A stretch of DNA of 64,000 bases, from contig NZ_BSSE01000002.1 of NCBI RefSeq assembly GCF_030268965.1, positions 372,001-436,000 on the forward strand. The letters are read 5' to 3'. A program made the translations under genes and the position numbers. This DNA comes from Microtetraspora sp. NBRC 16547. GTDB lineage: Bacteria > Actinomycetota > Actinomycetes > Streptosporangiales > Streptosporangiaceae. Of the stretch, positions 1 to 8,251 are shown one piece after another (position 1 is the first letter of the stretch; each line of letters starts with the position of its first letter). The notes under the pieces are model-generated. The model saw nothing but the letters and a program-made list of their open reading frames with translations. It was not told where the DNA came from and ran no database searches.

Positions 1-209
1 AGCCAGGCGCGCTGCGGGGTCGTCTTCGCCTCGGTGATGACCTGCTTGGACAGGTCACCGTCGCAGATGTAGGGCAGCCCTTGTTCCCGGGTGTCCTGTC
101 GTGCGCGCAGCCCGTCGTTGAACACCACCCGCGCGCACCCGAACGCCCGTGCCAGGGCTTGACGCTGGCCCGGCGTCGGGTAGAGGCGGACGTTGTACCG
201 GAGCTGCAC
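1..209 (-). CDS. tnpB: IS605-type TnpB, N-terminal part (runs off window)
   Basis: The first 69 codons of an RNA-guided nuclease-type accessory transposase (OrfB/TnpB) of an IS200/IS605 element; the 3' part lies outside the window. The translation opens with QLRYNVRLYPTPGQ and continues with a GCARVVFNDGLR segment, the classic TnpB N-terminal helix-turn-helix region. The start is taken as GTG at 209-207, because the family almost always begins a few residues before 'YNxRLYPT'. It is divergent from tnpA, as usual in this family. Catalytic D/E/D residues and any omegaRNA at the 3' end cannot be assessed here. Confidence 0.85.
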   Translation of the reverse strand, partial: MQLRYNVRLYPTPGQRQALARAFGCARVVFNDGLRARQDTREQGLPYICDGDLSKQVITEAKTTPQRAW

Positions 210-649
210 ACCGTGATCGTACCGTTGGGTTTACGGCCGAGTATGGAGATATCAGAACTGGCAGGCACTGCGTTTTCGTCCTGCATGCCCACTTGGTTTT
301 CGTGACCAAGTTCCGGCATCCGGTGTTCACCAGAGCGCACTTGGAGCGCATGGAGCAGATCATGCATGACGTGTGTGCGGACTTCGAGTGCGAGCTCGCG
401 GAGTTCACCGGCGAGGCCAACCATGTGCATCTGCTGGTGGACTTCCCGCCCAAGGTCGCCTTGTCCCGTCTCGTCGACAGCCTCAAGGGCGTCTCCTCGC
501 GGCGGATGCGGACCGAGTTCCCCGAGCTGGCCCGGCACTACCATCGGGCGAACAAGCTGTGGTCGGGCTCCTACTTCACCGGAAGCGTGGGCGGAGCACC
601 GATCAGCGTCCTGCGGCAGTACATCGAGCAGCAAAACCGCTCCGTCTGA
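149..649 (+). CDS. tnpA: IS200/IS605 transposase TnpA (Y1 HUH recombinase)
   Basis: Single-strand DNA transposase that cuts and rejoins hairpin ends through a tyrosine. From about base 285 the translation matches the family throughout: HAHLVFVTKFRHPVF, then the HUH metal motif in NHVHLLV, SLKGVSSRRMR, and the nucleophile tyrosine in LRQYIEQQ near the C-terminus. Catalytic residues are complete. The 5' end is odd. In this frame the only upstream start is at 149, deep inside tnpB on the opposite strand, and there is no ATG/GTG/TTG just before the conserved region. A well-placed ATG at 243 is in the neighbouring frame, which suggests a small indel near the start. The product may therefore be inactive or depend on an unusual start. 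Confidence 0.85.
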   Translation: MPGLDAGPASGRGGRCTGAAHRDRTVGFTAEYGDIRTGRHCVFVLHAHLVFVTKFRHPVFTRAHLERMEQIMHDVCADFECELAEFTGEANHVHLLVDFPPKVALSRLVDSLKGVSSRRMRTEFPELARHYHRANKLWSGSYFTGSVGGAPISVLRQYIEQQNRSV

Positions 650-656
650 TCCGCCA

Positions 657-691
657 AAAAGCCGATCCGCCTTGACGGCGAATCGGCTTTT
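657..691. terminator. Bidirectional hairpin terminator after tnpA
   Basis: Perfect 10-bp inverted repeat AAAAGCCGAT (657-666) / ATCGGCTTTT (682-691) starts 8 bases after the tnpA stop. It has an A-run on one side and a T-run on the other, so it can terminate in both directions. Confidence 0.75.
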
Positions 692-727
692 CCTGCCCCG
701 CTACGCGGGAGAGTCCGCTTCACCCCC

Positions 728-744
728 CCGGGCCTGAAGGCCGG
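728..744. repeat. Candidate IS200/IS605 end hairpin
   Basis: GGCC-TGAA-GGCC stem-loop, extended by CC/GG past one bulged G. It lies about 80 bases downstream of tnpA, where the subterminal hairpin recognised by TnpA is expected. The exact transposon boundary cannot be fixed without an empty site. Confidence 0.45.
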
Positions 745-834
745 AGCACTGCAGACGAATCCGGTAGCAGCCGATGTCCGGAGAGGAGGCCGCCCCGATG
801 ACGTCGGCCCTGCGGTGTCAGGCTCGTCGCGGCC

Positions 835-1008
835 TCACACCGACAGGGGTGGGTAGCGGTGGATCTCCGCCCGATGCCCCGTCGAACCGGCGAACTTGGC
901 GTCATCGGTGAGTAGCGGCACGCCGAGCAGCTCGGCGAGCGCACATTTGTCGCCCTTGGCCTTCGCCGGCAGGCGGAAAACGTTCGAGGCGTCGCCGACC
1001 AGGCTTAC
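835..1008 (-). pseudogene. VapC-like PIN toxin, internally deleted remnant
   Basis: Fifty-seven codons that join the N-terminus of a PIN-domain toxin (SLVGDASNVF, containing the first catalytic-type Asp) directly to the C-terminus (CALAELLGVPLLTDDAKFAG, carrying the TDD motif). About 70 middle residues of a normal toxin of about 130 residues are missing, with the reading frame preserved. The first codon is GTA, overlapping the antitoxin TAA stop, where GTG would be expected; so the start codon also appears lost. It sits directly after the antitoxin gene. A functional RNase is not expected. Confidence 0.7.
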
Positions 1009-1229
1009 CGGTGTCTCTCGCGCAGGAGCTCCCTGACGAAGTCCGGGTCGTACGCGATCGGCTCGTCGGTGGCGATCCTGTCCATCACCTCGTCCAGGGT
1101 AGGGCTGGCGGCCTCTTCGTTCAGCAGGTACAGCACGTACGCGGTCAGAGGCTTGCCCTCGCGCTCGGCCCGCGCCTTGAGCGTCTGCTCGGTCGCATCC
1201 GGAACGTCCCGGATCTGAATGGTGCCCAC
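1005..1229 (-). CDS. VapB/FitA-type ribbon-helix-helix antitoxin
   Basis: A 74-residue protein with an N-terminal ribbon-helix-helix of the FitA/VapB type (IQIRDVPDATEQTLKARAE) and an acidic C-terminal tail that would wrap the toxin. Proteins of this family bind their own promoter and neutralise a PIN-domain RNase. Length and ATG start are normal and the frame is intact. Its toxin partner immediately downstream is a deletion remnant, so this is an orphan antitoxin; it may still act as a DNA-binding autoregulator or protect against related toxins. The upstream region carries a fossil of an ABM-domain gene. Confidence 0.8.
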   Translation of the reverse strand: MGTIQIRDVPDATEQTLKARAEREGKPLTAYVLYLLNEEAASPTLDEVMDRIATDEPIAYDPDFVRELLRERHR

Positions 1230-1249
1230 GCAGGCACGTTAGCCTGCAA

Positions 1250-1354
1250 TCTGCATGCGATCTCCGGAATCCTCCGAACGAGGAAATCGTCCTCGGCCGC
1301 GTCGTCGCAGAGCGCGTCAACCATGAGGTACTCGCCCAGATCTTCAACGCGCTC
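1250..1354 (-). pseudogene. Fragment of an ABM-domain monooxygenase gene
   Basis: The minus-strand reading ERVEDLGEYLMVDALCDDAA parallels SVEDPNEYVLVEAFRDDAA of the intact gene at 1524-1856: 11 of 21 positions are identical over the core. There is no start, no first half and no proper end. It looks like a decayed duplicate of the neighbouring gene, or a relative's relic, wedged upstream of the antitoxin. No product is expected. Confidence 0.45.
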
Positions 1355-1523
1355 GGGGAGATCAGTAAGAGAGATCCGCCTCTTCGGGGACCCCTATGAT
1401 CCTCCGACGGCCCTCGCTTCGACGCTCGCGACGAGCCTGGAACTCCGAGACATCCGTAAGGCGGACCAGGTGGTGACCTCACATGAGGGGCGGGCCCGGA
1501 CGGATGCCGTCCGGGCCGGGGAG

Positions 1524-1856
1524 TCAGCCGCGCTCGGGCACGGCCATTTCGCCGAGGAGGGACCAGTCGTCCTGCGGGACCGTGGTGTTGACGATCCGAG
1601 GCGTCTCGGCGAGGTACGCCGGCAGGGTCCGCTGGGCCTCCCTGAAGTGCTCCGACTGGACGTGCGCGGCCCCGGCCGCGTCGTCGCGAAACGCCTCGAC
1701 CAGGACGTACTCGTTCGGGTCCTCGACGCTGCGCGACCAGTCGAACCACAGGCAGCCCGGCTCCTGGCGGGTCGCCCGGGTGAAATCACCGCTGATCTCG
1801 GGCCACCGGTCGGCGTGCTCCGGCAGCACTCGGAACTTGGCGGTAATGAAGATCAT
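1524..1856 (-). CDS. Antibiotic biosynthesis monooxygenase (ABM) domain protein
   Basis: A 110-residue single-domain dimeric alpha+beta barrel protein. It starts MIFITAKFRVLPEHADRW, which is typical of ABM/YgiN-like quinol monooxygenases, and contains the conserved SVEDPNEYVLVEAFRDD strand-helix segment and a C-terminal W. Such proteins oxidise aromatic or quinol substrates without cofactors, but the substrate cannot be read from sequence. ATG at 1856-1854 is used because the longer frame upstream has no conserved residues. It is divergent from the hydrolase at 2062. Confidence 0.8.
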   Translation of the reverse strand: MIFITAKFRVLPEHADRWPEISGDFTRATRQEPGCLWFDWSRSVEDPNEYVLVEAFRDDAAGAAHVQSEHFREAQRTLPAYLAETPRIVNTTVPQDDWSLLGEMAVPERG

Positions 1857-2061
1857 GCAATCCGTCCCCACGAATAGCGGCATCGGCGGCGAGCCGATCT
1901 GAACCGGCCGACCATACCAATTCGCGTACGGCCGGGCCGTCCCACGATGCCCAAGGACACTGGACGGCCCGGCAAAGGGACCTCGGTCACGAGCGTCCGG
2001 CGGGGACCCAACCTGAGTAGCAGCGTTTGTCGCGGCGGGGAGCCGCCGGGATACTGACCGG

Positions 2062-2916
2062 GTGTTCAGCGAGATCATGGTCACCGTCTCCGCGCAGCCC
2101 CCTGTCGAGCTGTTCGTCGCGCGGACGGCCGGGCCCGCCGAGCGCACGCTGCTCGTGATCCACGGAGGCCCCGACTGGGACCACAGCTACCTGCGCGACC
2201 CTCTCGGCGAGCTCTCCGGCCGGCATCAGGTGGTCCTGCCGGACCTGCGCGGCTGCGGACACTCCAGCCGCGGCCTGCCGGACGACCAGTACACGCCCGA
2301 CACCGCCGTCGGCGACCTCGTCGCCCTGTTGGACGCGCTCGGCGCCTCCCGCGCCGACGTGCTCGGCTTCTCCTACGGCGGCCTGCTCGCCCAGCGGCTG
2401 GCCCTGGCCGCGCCGCACCGGGTCCGGCGGCTGGTGATCGCGTCCAGCAGCGTCCTCCCCGTACCTCCCGACGCGTTCGCGGGCTGGCGGGAGCGCGAGG
2501 AACGGCGCGCGGACGAGGCCCGCGTGTGGTCCGATCCGACGCTGTCCGGCCCGGAGTTGACCCGCGCGGCGGCGTTCGCCGGGGCACGCGCGGATGTCTG
2601 GCGCGCGGAGGCGCTGCCCGGCTATCTGGAGCGTCTGGAGGCCGTCCGCTTCTCCGCGGAGTGGATGCGTCCCTGGCAGACCGGCACGCTGCCCGCCGCG
2701 CGGCCCGATGACGCGGTACGGCGGCTCGCCGCCACCGGGATCCCCGTACTGCTGCTGCAGGGGCGGCAGGACATGACCTTCCCGGCGGCCCTGGCCGTCG
2801 AGGCCGCCGCCTCGCTGCCGGCCGCGCGAGTCGTGCTGATCGACGAGGCCGGGCACATGGCCCACATCGATCAGCCCCGCGCCTGGCTGGATGCCGTCGC
2901 CGATTTCCTCTCCTGA
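2062..2916 (+). CDS. Alpha/beta hydrolase (prolyl-aminopeptidase-like)
   Basis: A complete 284-residue alpha/beta hydrolase. The oxyanion-hole motif HGGPDWDHSY lies near residue 34, followed by DLRGCGHSS, the nucleophile elbow GFSYGG with Ser near residue 104, and the C-terminal acid and DEAGHMAHID with catalytic His near residue 268. The HGGP signature and overall length fit the proline iminopeptidase/epoxide hydrolase branch. The start is GTG; an ATG lies five codons in. It is a stand-alone gene, convergent with the serine hydrolase at 3099. Substrate unknown. Confidence 0.88.
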   Translation: MFSEIMVTVSAQPPVELFVARTAGPAERTLLVIHGGPDWDHSYLRDPLGELSGRHQVVLPDLRGCGHSSRGLPDDQYTPDTAVGDLVALLDALGASRADVLGFSYGGLLAQRLALAAPHRVRRLVIASSSVLPVPPDAFAGWREREERRADEARVWSDPTLSGPELTRAAAFAGARADVWRAEALPGYLERLEAVRFSAEWMRPWQTGTLPAARPDDAVRRLAATGIPVLLLQGRQDMTFPAALAVEAAASLPAARVVLIDEAGHMAHIDQPRAWLDAVADFLS

Positions 2917-3098
2917 CCGACGCCTGGGGCGCCCGGCTCGGAATGCCGCATCGAGTGTCCCGGTGGCCGCCGATGCCACCGAGCCGCTCGGCCGGCCCGG
3001 ACACCTGGCCACGGGACCGTGCCGCCACCAGAGCAGCGTGACCTACCGGCCCCCACCGGCCGGCAGACCAGAGGGCCGCCGGAGTGCCAGACCGGGTG

Positions 3099-4130
3099 TC
3101 AGGAGGTCAGGGCGGGCAGGAGCACCTCGTCCAGGACGGCTCGGGCTGCCGCGTCCTGCTCGCCCGCGTTGTACGCGCCCGCGGTGACGGCCACGACGAG
3201 GTCGAGATCGGGAAAGAGGAAGAGCCGCTGGCCGCCGTTGCCCGCGGCCATGGCCCGCCAGAAGGACGGCTCCCCCGGCCGGCTGCCAGGCCGTTCGCCC
3301 GGCCCCACATGCCACAGGTAGCCGTAGGAGAACCCGTCCCAGGTGGGCACGCGCGGCCGCAGCGTCTCCGCGACCCAGGAGGCGGGGATCACCTCCGCGT
3401 CGAGCACGGCCTGGCCGATCCTGGCGAGGTCGCGCGGGGCGAGCCGCAGCCCGGAGGCGGCCGACGCCACGCCGTCCTCCCCCGTCATCCACTCAAAGGA
3501 CGTGATGCCGAGCGGCGCGAAGAGCGCGTCGCGAGCGAACTCCTCCAGCGGACGGCCGGTGCCGCGGGCGATGAGCCCGCCGACGAGGGCGGCCGCGCCG
3601 CCGCTGTAGGACCACTGCTTCCCCGGCTCCTCAACGATCGGACGTTCCAGGACGAACCGGTACCGGTCCTCGGCCATCTCCATGGCGATCTCGGAGTTCT
3701 CCGGCCCGGTGTACGGCGCGCTCTCGTCCCATTCGAGGCCGAGGGTCATCGTCAGGGCGTGCTCGACCGTGAGCGCCGCCCGCCCGGGGTCGGCGGCGAG
3801 GTCGGCATGCTCAGGGAAGTGCCGCAGGATCGGCTCGTTCGGCTCCGGGACCAGGCCCGCGGCGAGGGCGACACCGTACAGCAGGCCGACGACGCTCTTG
3901 GTGACGGAGCGGATGTCGTGGCGGGTCTCGGGGCCGAAGTCCACCACGCCGAGCGGCGCGTTCCAGGCGTAGTCCTCGCCCCTGCCGTAGCGCTCCAGGA
4001 CGAGGCGGCCGTGCCTGGTGACCACGACGCCGTGCAGGCCCGGCGCCCGGCCCTCCTCGACGAGGGCGTCGAGCCGCTCGGCGAGATCGGGGGCGAAGCC
4101 CGCCGATCCGGGGTCGATCCGCTGCCACAT
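3099..4130 (-). CDS. Serine hydrolase, beta-lactamase/class C penicillin-binding fold
   Basis: A 343-residue beta-lactamase-family serine hydrolase. The SxxK nucleophile motif is in RSVTKSVVG and the Tyr motif in WSYSGGAA, with a late H-G-type triad element. Related proteins are esterases, D-aminopeptidases or 6-aminohexanoate hydrolases. No signal peptide is seen, so it is probably cytoplasmic. ATG at 4130 is preferred over longer upstream frames because GGAGG is placed 6 bases before it. Substrate cannot be assigned. Confidence 0.88.
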   Translation of the reverse strand: MWQRIDPGSAGFAPDLAERLDALVEEGRAPGLHGVVVTRHGRLVLERYGRGEDYAWNAPLGVVDFGPETRHDIRSVTKSVVGLLYGVALAAGLVPEPNEPILRHFPEHADLAADPGRAALTVEHALTMTLGLEWDESAPYTGPENSEIAMEMAEDRYRFVLERPIVEEPGKQWSYSGGAAALVGGLIARGTGRPLEEFARDALFAPLGITSFEWMTGEDGVASAASGLRLAPRDLARIGQAVLDAEVIPASWVAETLRPRVPTWDGFSYGYLWHVGPGERPGSRPGEPSFWRAMAAGNGGQRLFLFPDLDLVVAVTAGAYNAGEQDAAARAVLDEVLLPALTS

Positions 4131-4206
4131 GGGATGCCTCCGATCAGTGGGAAAACAGATCAGGTATAGGTATTTCGCGACCCGATGTCCAATCCGGGCT
4201 CGTCCA

Positions 4207-4740
4207 TCACAGCGCGGCCAGGAACTCCCGTACGGCATCGGCGAAGCCGTCGGGGTCGTCGTCGTGGACCCAGTGGCCGCAGCCGGGGAACTCGCGCAGC
4301 ACGGTGCCGGGGCGGCGCTCGGCCATCTCGACGGCCATGGCGGTGCGCATGACGAAGCTGTCCTGCCCGTGGACGAGCAGGGCCGGGCAGGTGGAGGCGA
4401 GCCAGTCGGGCCACCAGTCGCCGATCAGCGCCCGCTGGGACTCCATCATGTCGGCGCGGTCGAAGAGGAAGCCCCAGCCGTCGGGGTGCTCGGCCGCGCT
4501 CTCCAGGAAGTAGCTCGCGTCGGGGATGCCCCGCGACTCGACCTCCCGGCGCAGCTCGGCGAGCGTGGCCACGCACCGGGGCCAGCCGCTCACGTCCAGG
4601 ACGGGGTTCGGGGCGTCCGGCTGCCGGTTGAGCGCGCCCCCCTCCTCGACGACGAGCGCGCGGACCAGGTCCGGGTGCCGGGCGGCGATGCACCGTCCTG
4701 TGCCGCGCGGCCGAAACGGCCCCGGGGAGCGGCAAGCATA
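4207..4740 (-). pseudogene. Alpha/beta hydrolase, 5'-truncated
   Basis: From AARHPDLVRALVVEEGG to the stop this is the second half of an alpha/beta hydrolase. It retains a cap region (WWPDWLAST), the strand-plus-acid segment ALLVHGQDSF and the catalytic His in GCGHWVHDDDP. The first half, including the HG oxyanion motif and the GxSxGG nucleophile elbow, is absent; the bases before 4690 read as unrelated residues and only a TTG at 4776 could start the frame. An inactive remnant is the best reading. Its 5' neighbour is the A+T-richer gap before the carboxypeptidase. Confidence 0.7.
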
Positions 4741-4859
4741 GCGAGCCACCGCACGGCACGTCCGAATTTCCGTCAACTAGGGCGATTTATCACTCAACAT
4801 CCTTCAACATCAGCTCTTAACAGCAAAGGTCATATAACACGGTGATATCGGGCTGTTGA

Positions 4860-4875
4860 CGGCGATATGTCGCCG
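4860..4875. promoter_or_regulatory. Palindrome in the leader of the M14 gene
   Basis: CGGCGA-TATG-TCGCCG, a perfect 6-bp-arm palindrome 80 bases before the carboxypeptidase start. It lies inside an unusually A+T-rich 150-bp stretch that probably holds the promoter. It could be an operator or an mRNA hairpin. Confidence 0.3.
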
Positions 4876-4954
4876 CTCAAGACTTCTTCCACTCGCGTGC
4901 GCCCGCCGGGCTGACCCCCTACCCGGACGGAGCACGCCGGAGAAGGAGTCTCTG

Positions 4955-7402
4955 ATGAGGAGTCCTCTGGACCGCAGGAGGGCGCGCCGCATCGCGGTCG
5001 CGCTCGCCCTGCCCCTGGCACTCACCCTGAGCGCGCTCCCGGCGCTCGCCGAACCGTCCCCCTCCCCCGGTGAGGTCGTCCCCGACCGGCAGTCCACCAC
5101 TGCCCAGAACGGCGTCGCGCTGATGCGGATCGTCGTCCCCGACCAGGCGGACGTGGACCGGCTGAACGCGATGGGCGTGGACCTCGCCGAGTACAAGAAG
5201 CCCCTGGACAACGGCATCGAGGTCCACGCCGTACTGAGCCCCGAGGAGGCGCAGAGCCTGCGCGACCAGGGCTTCGACGTCCAGGGCGCCATTTCCGACC
5301 AGACCGACTACGCCGAGAACCAGGCCGAGCGCGCGCAGGCGCTGAAGTCGGCGGCCGCGGCGACGGCGGAGACCGACACGCTTACCCCGCTGCGCGCCGA
5401 ATGGTTCACCAGCCTGGACGACCAGCGCTTCCTGTCCGTCGAGGTGAAGTCGAGCGCCACCGACGCGCAGACCGTGCTGAACGTCACCTGGGACAGCGGC
5501 CCCGGCACCGCTCCGGACTCCGGCGGCACGGCCACGATGTCGCGCTTCACCGACGCCGGGCAGTACATGTACCACCGGTTCACCTCGCCGCTGCCGATCA
5601 CGCAGGCGCCGACGACGGCCACGATCACCAGCAACCGGGGCGGCTCCGTCACGGTCCCGGTGACCAAGTGGCTGGGGCAGCCGCGCAAGCCGCCGGGCAA
5701 GCACTACGTCGCGGACTTCGTCGACCACTACATGGACCCGACCGAGGTCACCGACCGGATCACCTCGCTGACCCGCGAGTTCCCGAAGCTCTCGGAGCTC
5801 GTGGACCTGCCGTACAAGACGAACGGCTACCGCCGGGCGGCGCAGGCGCAGTTCGGCACGGCCGCGGCGAGCACGCTCTACGTCAGCTCCAAGGCGTACG
5901 GGCACGAGGGCGGCAACGACGTCAGCGTGGCCCTGACGAAGCCGGCGGCCGCGTCCTCCCCGCTCGGCGTCTCGGTCAACGGCAAGGACATCGTGGTCGG
6001 CCTGGCCACGGACGCGTCCGGGGCGGTCAGCAGCACCGCGAAGCAGGTCGTGGACGCGATCAACGGCGACGCCGCCGCCTCCGCGCTGGTGAGCGCCGCC
6101 ACCTACCGGGGCAACGCGGGCACGGGGCTGCTGGCCGCCGCGTCGGCGACGAAGCTGACCGACAACCTGAAGGCGCCGGCCACCGTCTCACGCGAGCCGT
6201 TCCAGATGAAGGCGCTGCGCATCGGCAAGCGGAAGGACGGCTCGAAGGCCGGCGTGTTCCTCTACTGCCAGGAGCATGCGCGCGAGTGGGTGACCCCGCT
6301 GACCTGCGTGGAGACCGCCGAGCGGCTGCTGCGCAACTACGCCGGGGACGCCGACACCAAGAAGCTGGTCGACGACCTCGACATCTTCATCCTGCCGACG
6401 GTGAACCCCGACGGCGGGCACTACTCCCTCTACGACTACAACATGCAGCGCAGGAACATGACGAACCACTGCGCGGCGAACCTGGCGGACCCGGCGGCGC
6501 GCAACTCCTGGGGCGTCGACCTGAACCGCAACTTCTCCGTCGGCTCCATCTTCGACGGGTACAGCGGCGCCTCGACGAACTGCAGCAGCGACACGTTCGC
6601 CGGCCCGGCCAAGCTGTCCGAGCCCGAGGCGAAGAACGAGGTGTGGCTGACCGAGAAGTACCCGAACATCAAGTTCGCGATGAACACCCATTCCTACGGC
6701 GGCTACTTCATGTGGCCTCCGGGGGCGTACAAGGCGGCCGGGCGCGAGCTGCTGCCGCGGGTGGACTACGGCACGGAGAGCTTCTTCTGGAGCGCCTCCA
6801 GCCACATCCTCTCCGCCGTGCAGACCTGGCGGGGCACGGCCATCTGGCCGGGACGCACCGGCCCGGTCCCGGACGTGCTGTACTCGGCGGCCGGCAACAG
6901 CGCCGACGAGCACTGGTACAACAAGGGCATCATCGGCTGGGACTTCGAGGTCGGCGCGGACGTCTACGACCCCGAGACCAAGCGCTTCCAGGCCGTGGGC
7001 TTCCAGCCGGCGTTCAGCGAGGGCCACGAGGAGGCGATGGAGTTCTCCGCCGGGCAGATCGCCATCCTCGAGGTCGCCCGGGCGTACGCCAGTGACAAGA
7101 ACGCGCCCACGTCGGAGCTGAAGGTCACCGCGAAGAACGCCGACTCAACCTCGTTCACGTTCACGATCGACGAGCCGGCCAATGTGTACTACACGCTGGA
7201 CGGCAGCCGGCCGACGTTCTCCTCCGCCAAGCTGACCGCGGCGGGGATGCGCGAGGGAGCGCAGCAGATCACGATCGACAGGACTGCCGAGGTGCACTGG
7301 TTCGCGGCGGACATCGCGGGCAACAACGAGAAGAACTACAAGCCGGACGGCAACGGCAAGAACTACAACAAGGCCAGGGTCGTGGTCGGCGACGGCCGCT
7401 GA
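4955..7402 (+). CDS. Secreted zinc carboxypeptidase, peptidase family M14
   Basis: An 815-residue exported metallopeptidase that removes C-terminal residues. Start ATG 4955 follows AGAAGGAG and is followed by a signal peptide: RRRARR, a hydrophobic core, then ALA. The M14 zinc site is visible as EHAREW (near residue 440) and NTHSYGG (near 577), with the catalytic Glu in WDFEVGAD (near 664). Two additions are notable. A 90-residue insertion at about 305-400 is rich in Val/Ala/Gly and resembles hook/flagellin IN-type beta modules. A C-terminal region at about 720-805 matches the chitobiase/beta-hexosaminidase C-terminal fold (VYYTLDGSRPTFSS). Likely a nutrient-scavenging exoenzyme. Confidence 0.92.
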   Translation: MRSPLDRRRARRIAVALALPLALTLSALPALAEPSPSPGEVVPDRQSTTAQNGVALMRIVVPDQADVDRLNAMGVDLAEYKKPLDNGIEVHAVLSPEEAQSLRDQGFDVQGAISDQTDYAENQAERAQALKSAAAATAETDTLTPLRAEWFTSLDDQRFLSVEVKSSATDAQTVLNVTWDSGPGTAPDSGGTATMSRFTDAGQYMYHRFTSPLPITQAPTTATITSNRGGSVTVPVTKWLGQPRKPPGKHYVADFVDHYMDPTEVTDRITSLTREFPKLSELVDLPYKTNGYRRAAQAQFGTAAASTLYVSSKAYGHEGGNDVSVALTKPAAASSPLGVSVNGKDIVVGLATDASGAVSSTAKQVVDAINGDAAASALVSAATYRGNAGTGLLAAASATKLTDNLKAPATVSREPFQMKALRIGKRKDGSKAGVFLYCQEHAREWVTPLTCVETAERLLRNYAGDADTKKLVDDLDIFILPTVNPDGGHYSLYDYNMQRRNMTNHCAANLADPAARNSWGVDLNRNFSVGSIFDGYSGASTNCSSDTFAGPAKLSEPEAKNEVWLTEKYPNIKFAMNTHSYGGYFMWPPGAYKAAGRELLPRVDYGTESFFWSASSHILSAVQTWRGTAIWPGRTGPVPDVLYSAAGNSADEHWYNKGIIGWDFEVGADVYDPETKRFQAVGFQPAFSEGHEEAMEFSAGQIAILEVARAYASDKNAPTSELKVTAKNADSTSFTFTIDEPANVYYTLDGSRPTFSSAKLTAAGMREGAQQITIDRTAEVHWFAADIAGNNEKNYKPDGNGKNYNKARVVVGDGR

Positions 7403-7424
7403 CCCCGAACACCGACGGGCGGCT

Positions 7425-7457
7425 CCCCGGGACGGCCGATCGCCGGCCGCCCCGGGG
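7425..7457. terminator. Hairpin between convergent M14 and plsC genes
   Basis: A 13-bp G+C stem with one A-C mismatch and a 5-base loop, starting 22 bases after the M14 stop and ending 17 bases before the plsC stop. It suits both convergent transcripts. Confidence 0.65.
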
Positions 7458-7474
7458 GGCTGACGGGAGGGGCA

Positions 7475-8236
7475 CTAGGACGCCTCGCCGGGCCTGGGCT
7501 CTGCGCGCCGGGCACCGCGGGGGCGGTCCAGGGCGGCGGCCTCCTCGGGAGTGGGCGCGGTGCCGCCGAGGTGGGTGGGCTGCCACCAGACGCCCGGGGG
7601 GATGTCGGGGTAGGTCCGCTGGGCCCGGTCGAGCAGCTCCGACATCCGCCGCCGCAGCTCCGCCGTGGTGTCGGCGAGCGGGGTGCCCGGCTCGGGGTGC
7701 ATCGGCTCGCCGACCAGGATCGTGACGGGCACGTGCCGCTGGAGGAGCTTGCGGGGACGGCCCTTGGTCCAGAGCCGGTGCGGGCCCCACACGGCGACGG
7801 GGATCAGGGGAACACCCGCGTCCGAGGCCATCCTGATCGGACCGCTCTTGATGTCCTTGACCGTGAACGACCGGCTGATCGTGGCCTCGGCGAAGTTCCC
7901 GACGATCTCGCCGTCCTTCAGCGCGCGCACCGCCGCGCCGAAGGCGCCCGCGCCGGCGGAACGATCCACCGGGATGTGGTGCATGCCGCGCATCAGCGGC
8001 CCGGCCACCGGGTTGTCGAAGACCTCCTTCTTCGCCATGAACCGGACGAGGCGCCGCGAGGGACGTGCGGCCAGACCGGCGAAGACGAAGTCGAGGTAGC
8101 TGACATGGTTGCTGACCAGCACCGCCCCGCCCTTCCTGGGGATGCGCTCGGCGCCCTCGACACGGATCTTGAGATCCAGCGCTTTGAAGAGCGCCAGCGC
8201 GGTCCGGATCACCGGGGGATACACGATCTCAGCCAT
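7475..8236 (-). CDS. plsC: 1-acyl-sn-glycerol-3-phosphate acyltransferase (PlsC family)
   Basis: A 253-residue membrane-associated acyltransferase that acylates lysophosphatidate or a related lysolipid. Motif I is present as NHVSYLD (near residue 40), followed by RFMAKKE (motif II region), a motif III variant NFAEATIS in place of FPEGT, and VPLIPVAVWG (motif IV). Residues 226-253 form an Arg/Pro-rich tail. ATG at 8236 is the only sensible start. A perfect 12-bp palindrome lies just upstream (8252-8263), suggesting control by a dimeric repressor. Lipid specificity is not determinable. Confidence 0.87.
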   Translation of the reverse strand: MAEIVYPPVIRTALALFKALDLKIRVEGAERIPRKGGAVLVSNHVSYLDFVFAGLAARPSRRLVRFMAKKEVFDNPVAGPLMRGMHHIPVDRSAGAGAFGAAVRALKDGEIVGNFAEATISRSFTVKDIKSGPIRMASDAGVPLIPVAVWGPHRLWTKGRPRKLLQRHVPVTILVGEPMHPEPGTPLADTTAELRRRMSELLDRAQRTYPDIPPGVWWQPTHLGGTAPTPEEAAALDRPRGARRAEPRPGEAS

Positions 8237-8251
8237 GACGGAACGGTAACC

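Noticed and set aside
835-1749. A 304-codon minus-strand frame
   Set aside because: Only its last 57 codons (the VapC remnant) resemble anything; the rest is antisense to or out of frame with the antitoxin and ABM genes.
5401-7095. Long Arg-rich frames antisense to or shifted from major genes (here the M14 gene; likewise at 8342-10444, 25884-27518, 27837-29588 and 47306-49429)
   Set aside because: Typical G+C-skew shadows: Arg/Gly/Pro/Ala-dominated translations lying fully over well-supported genes.
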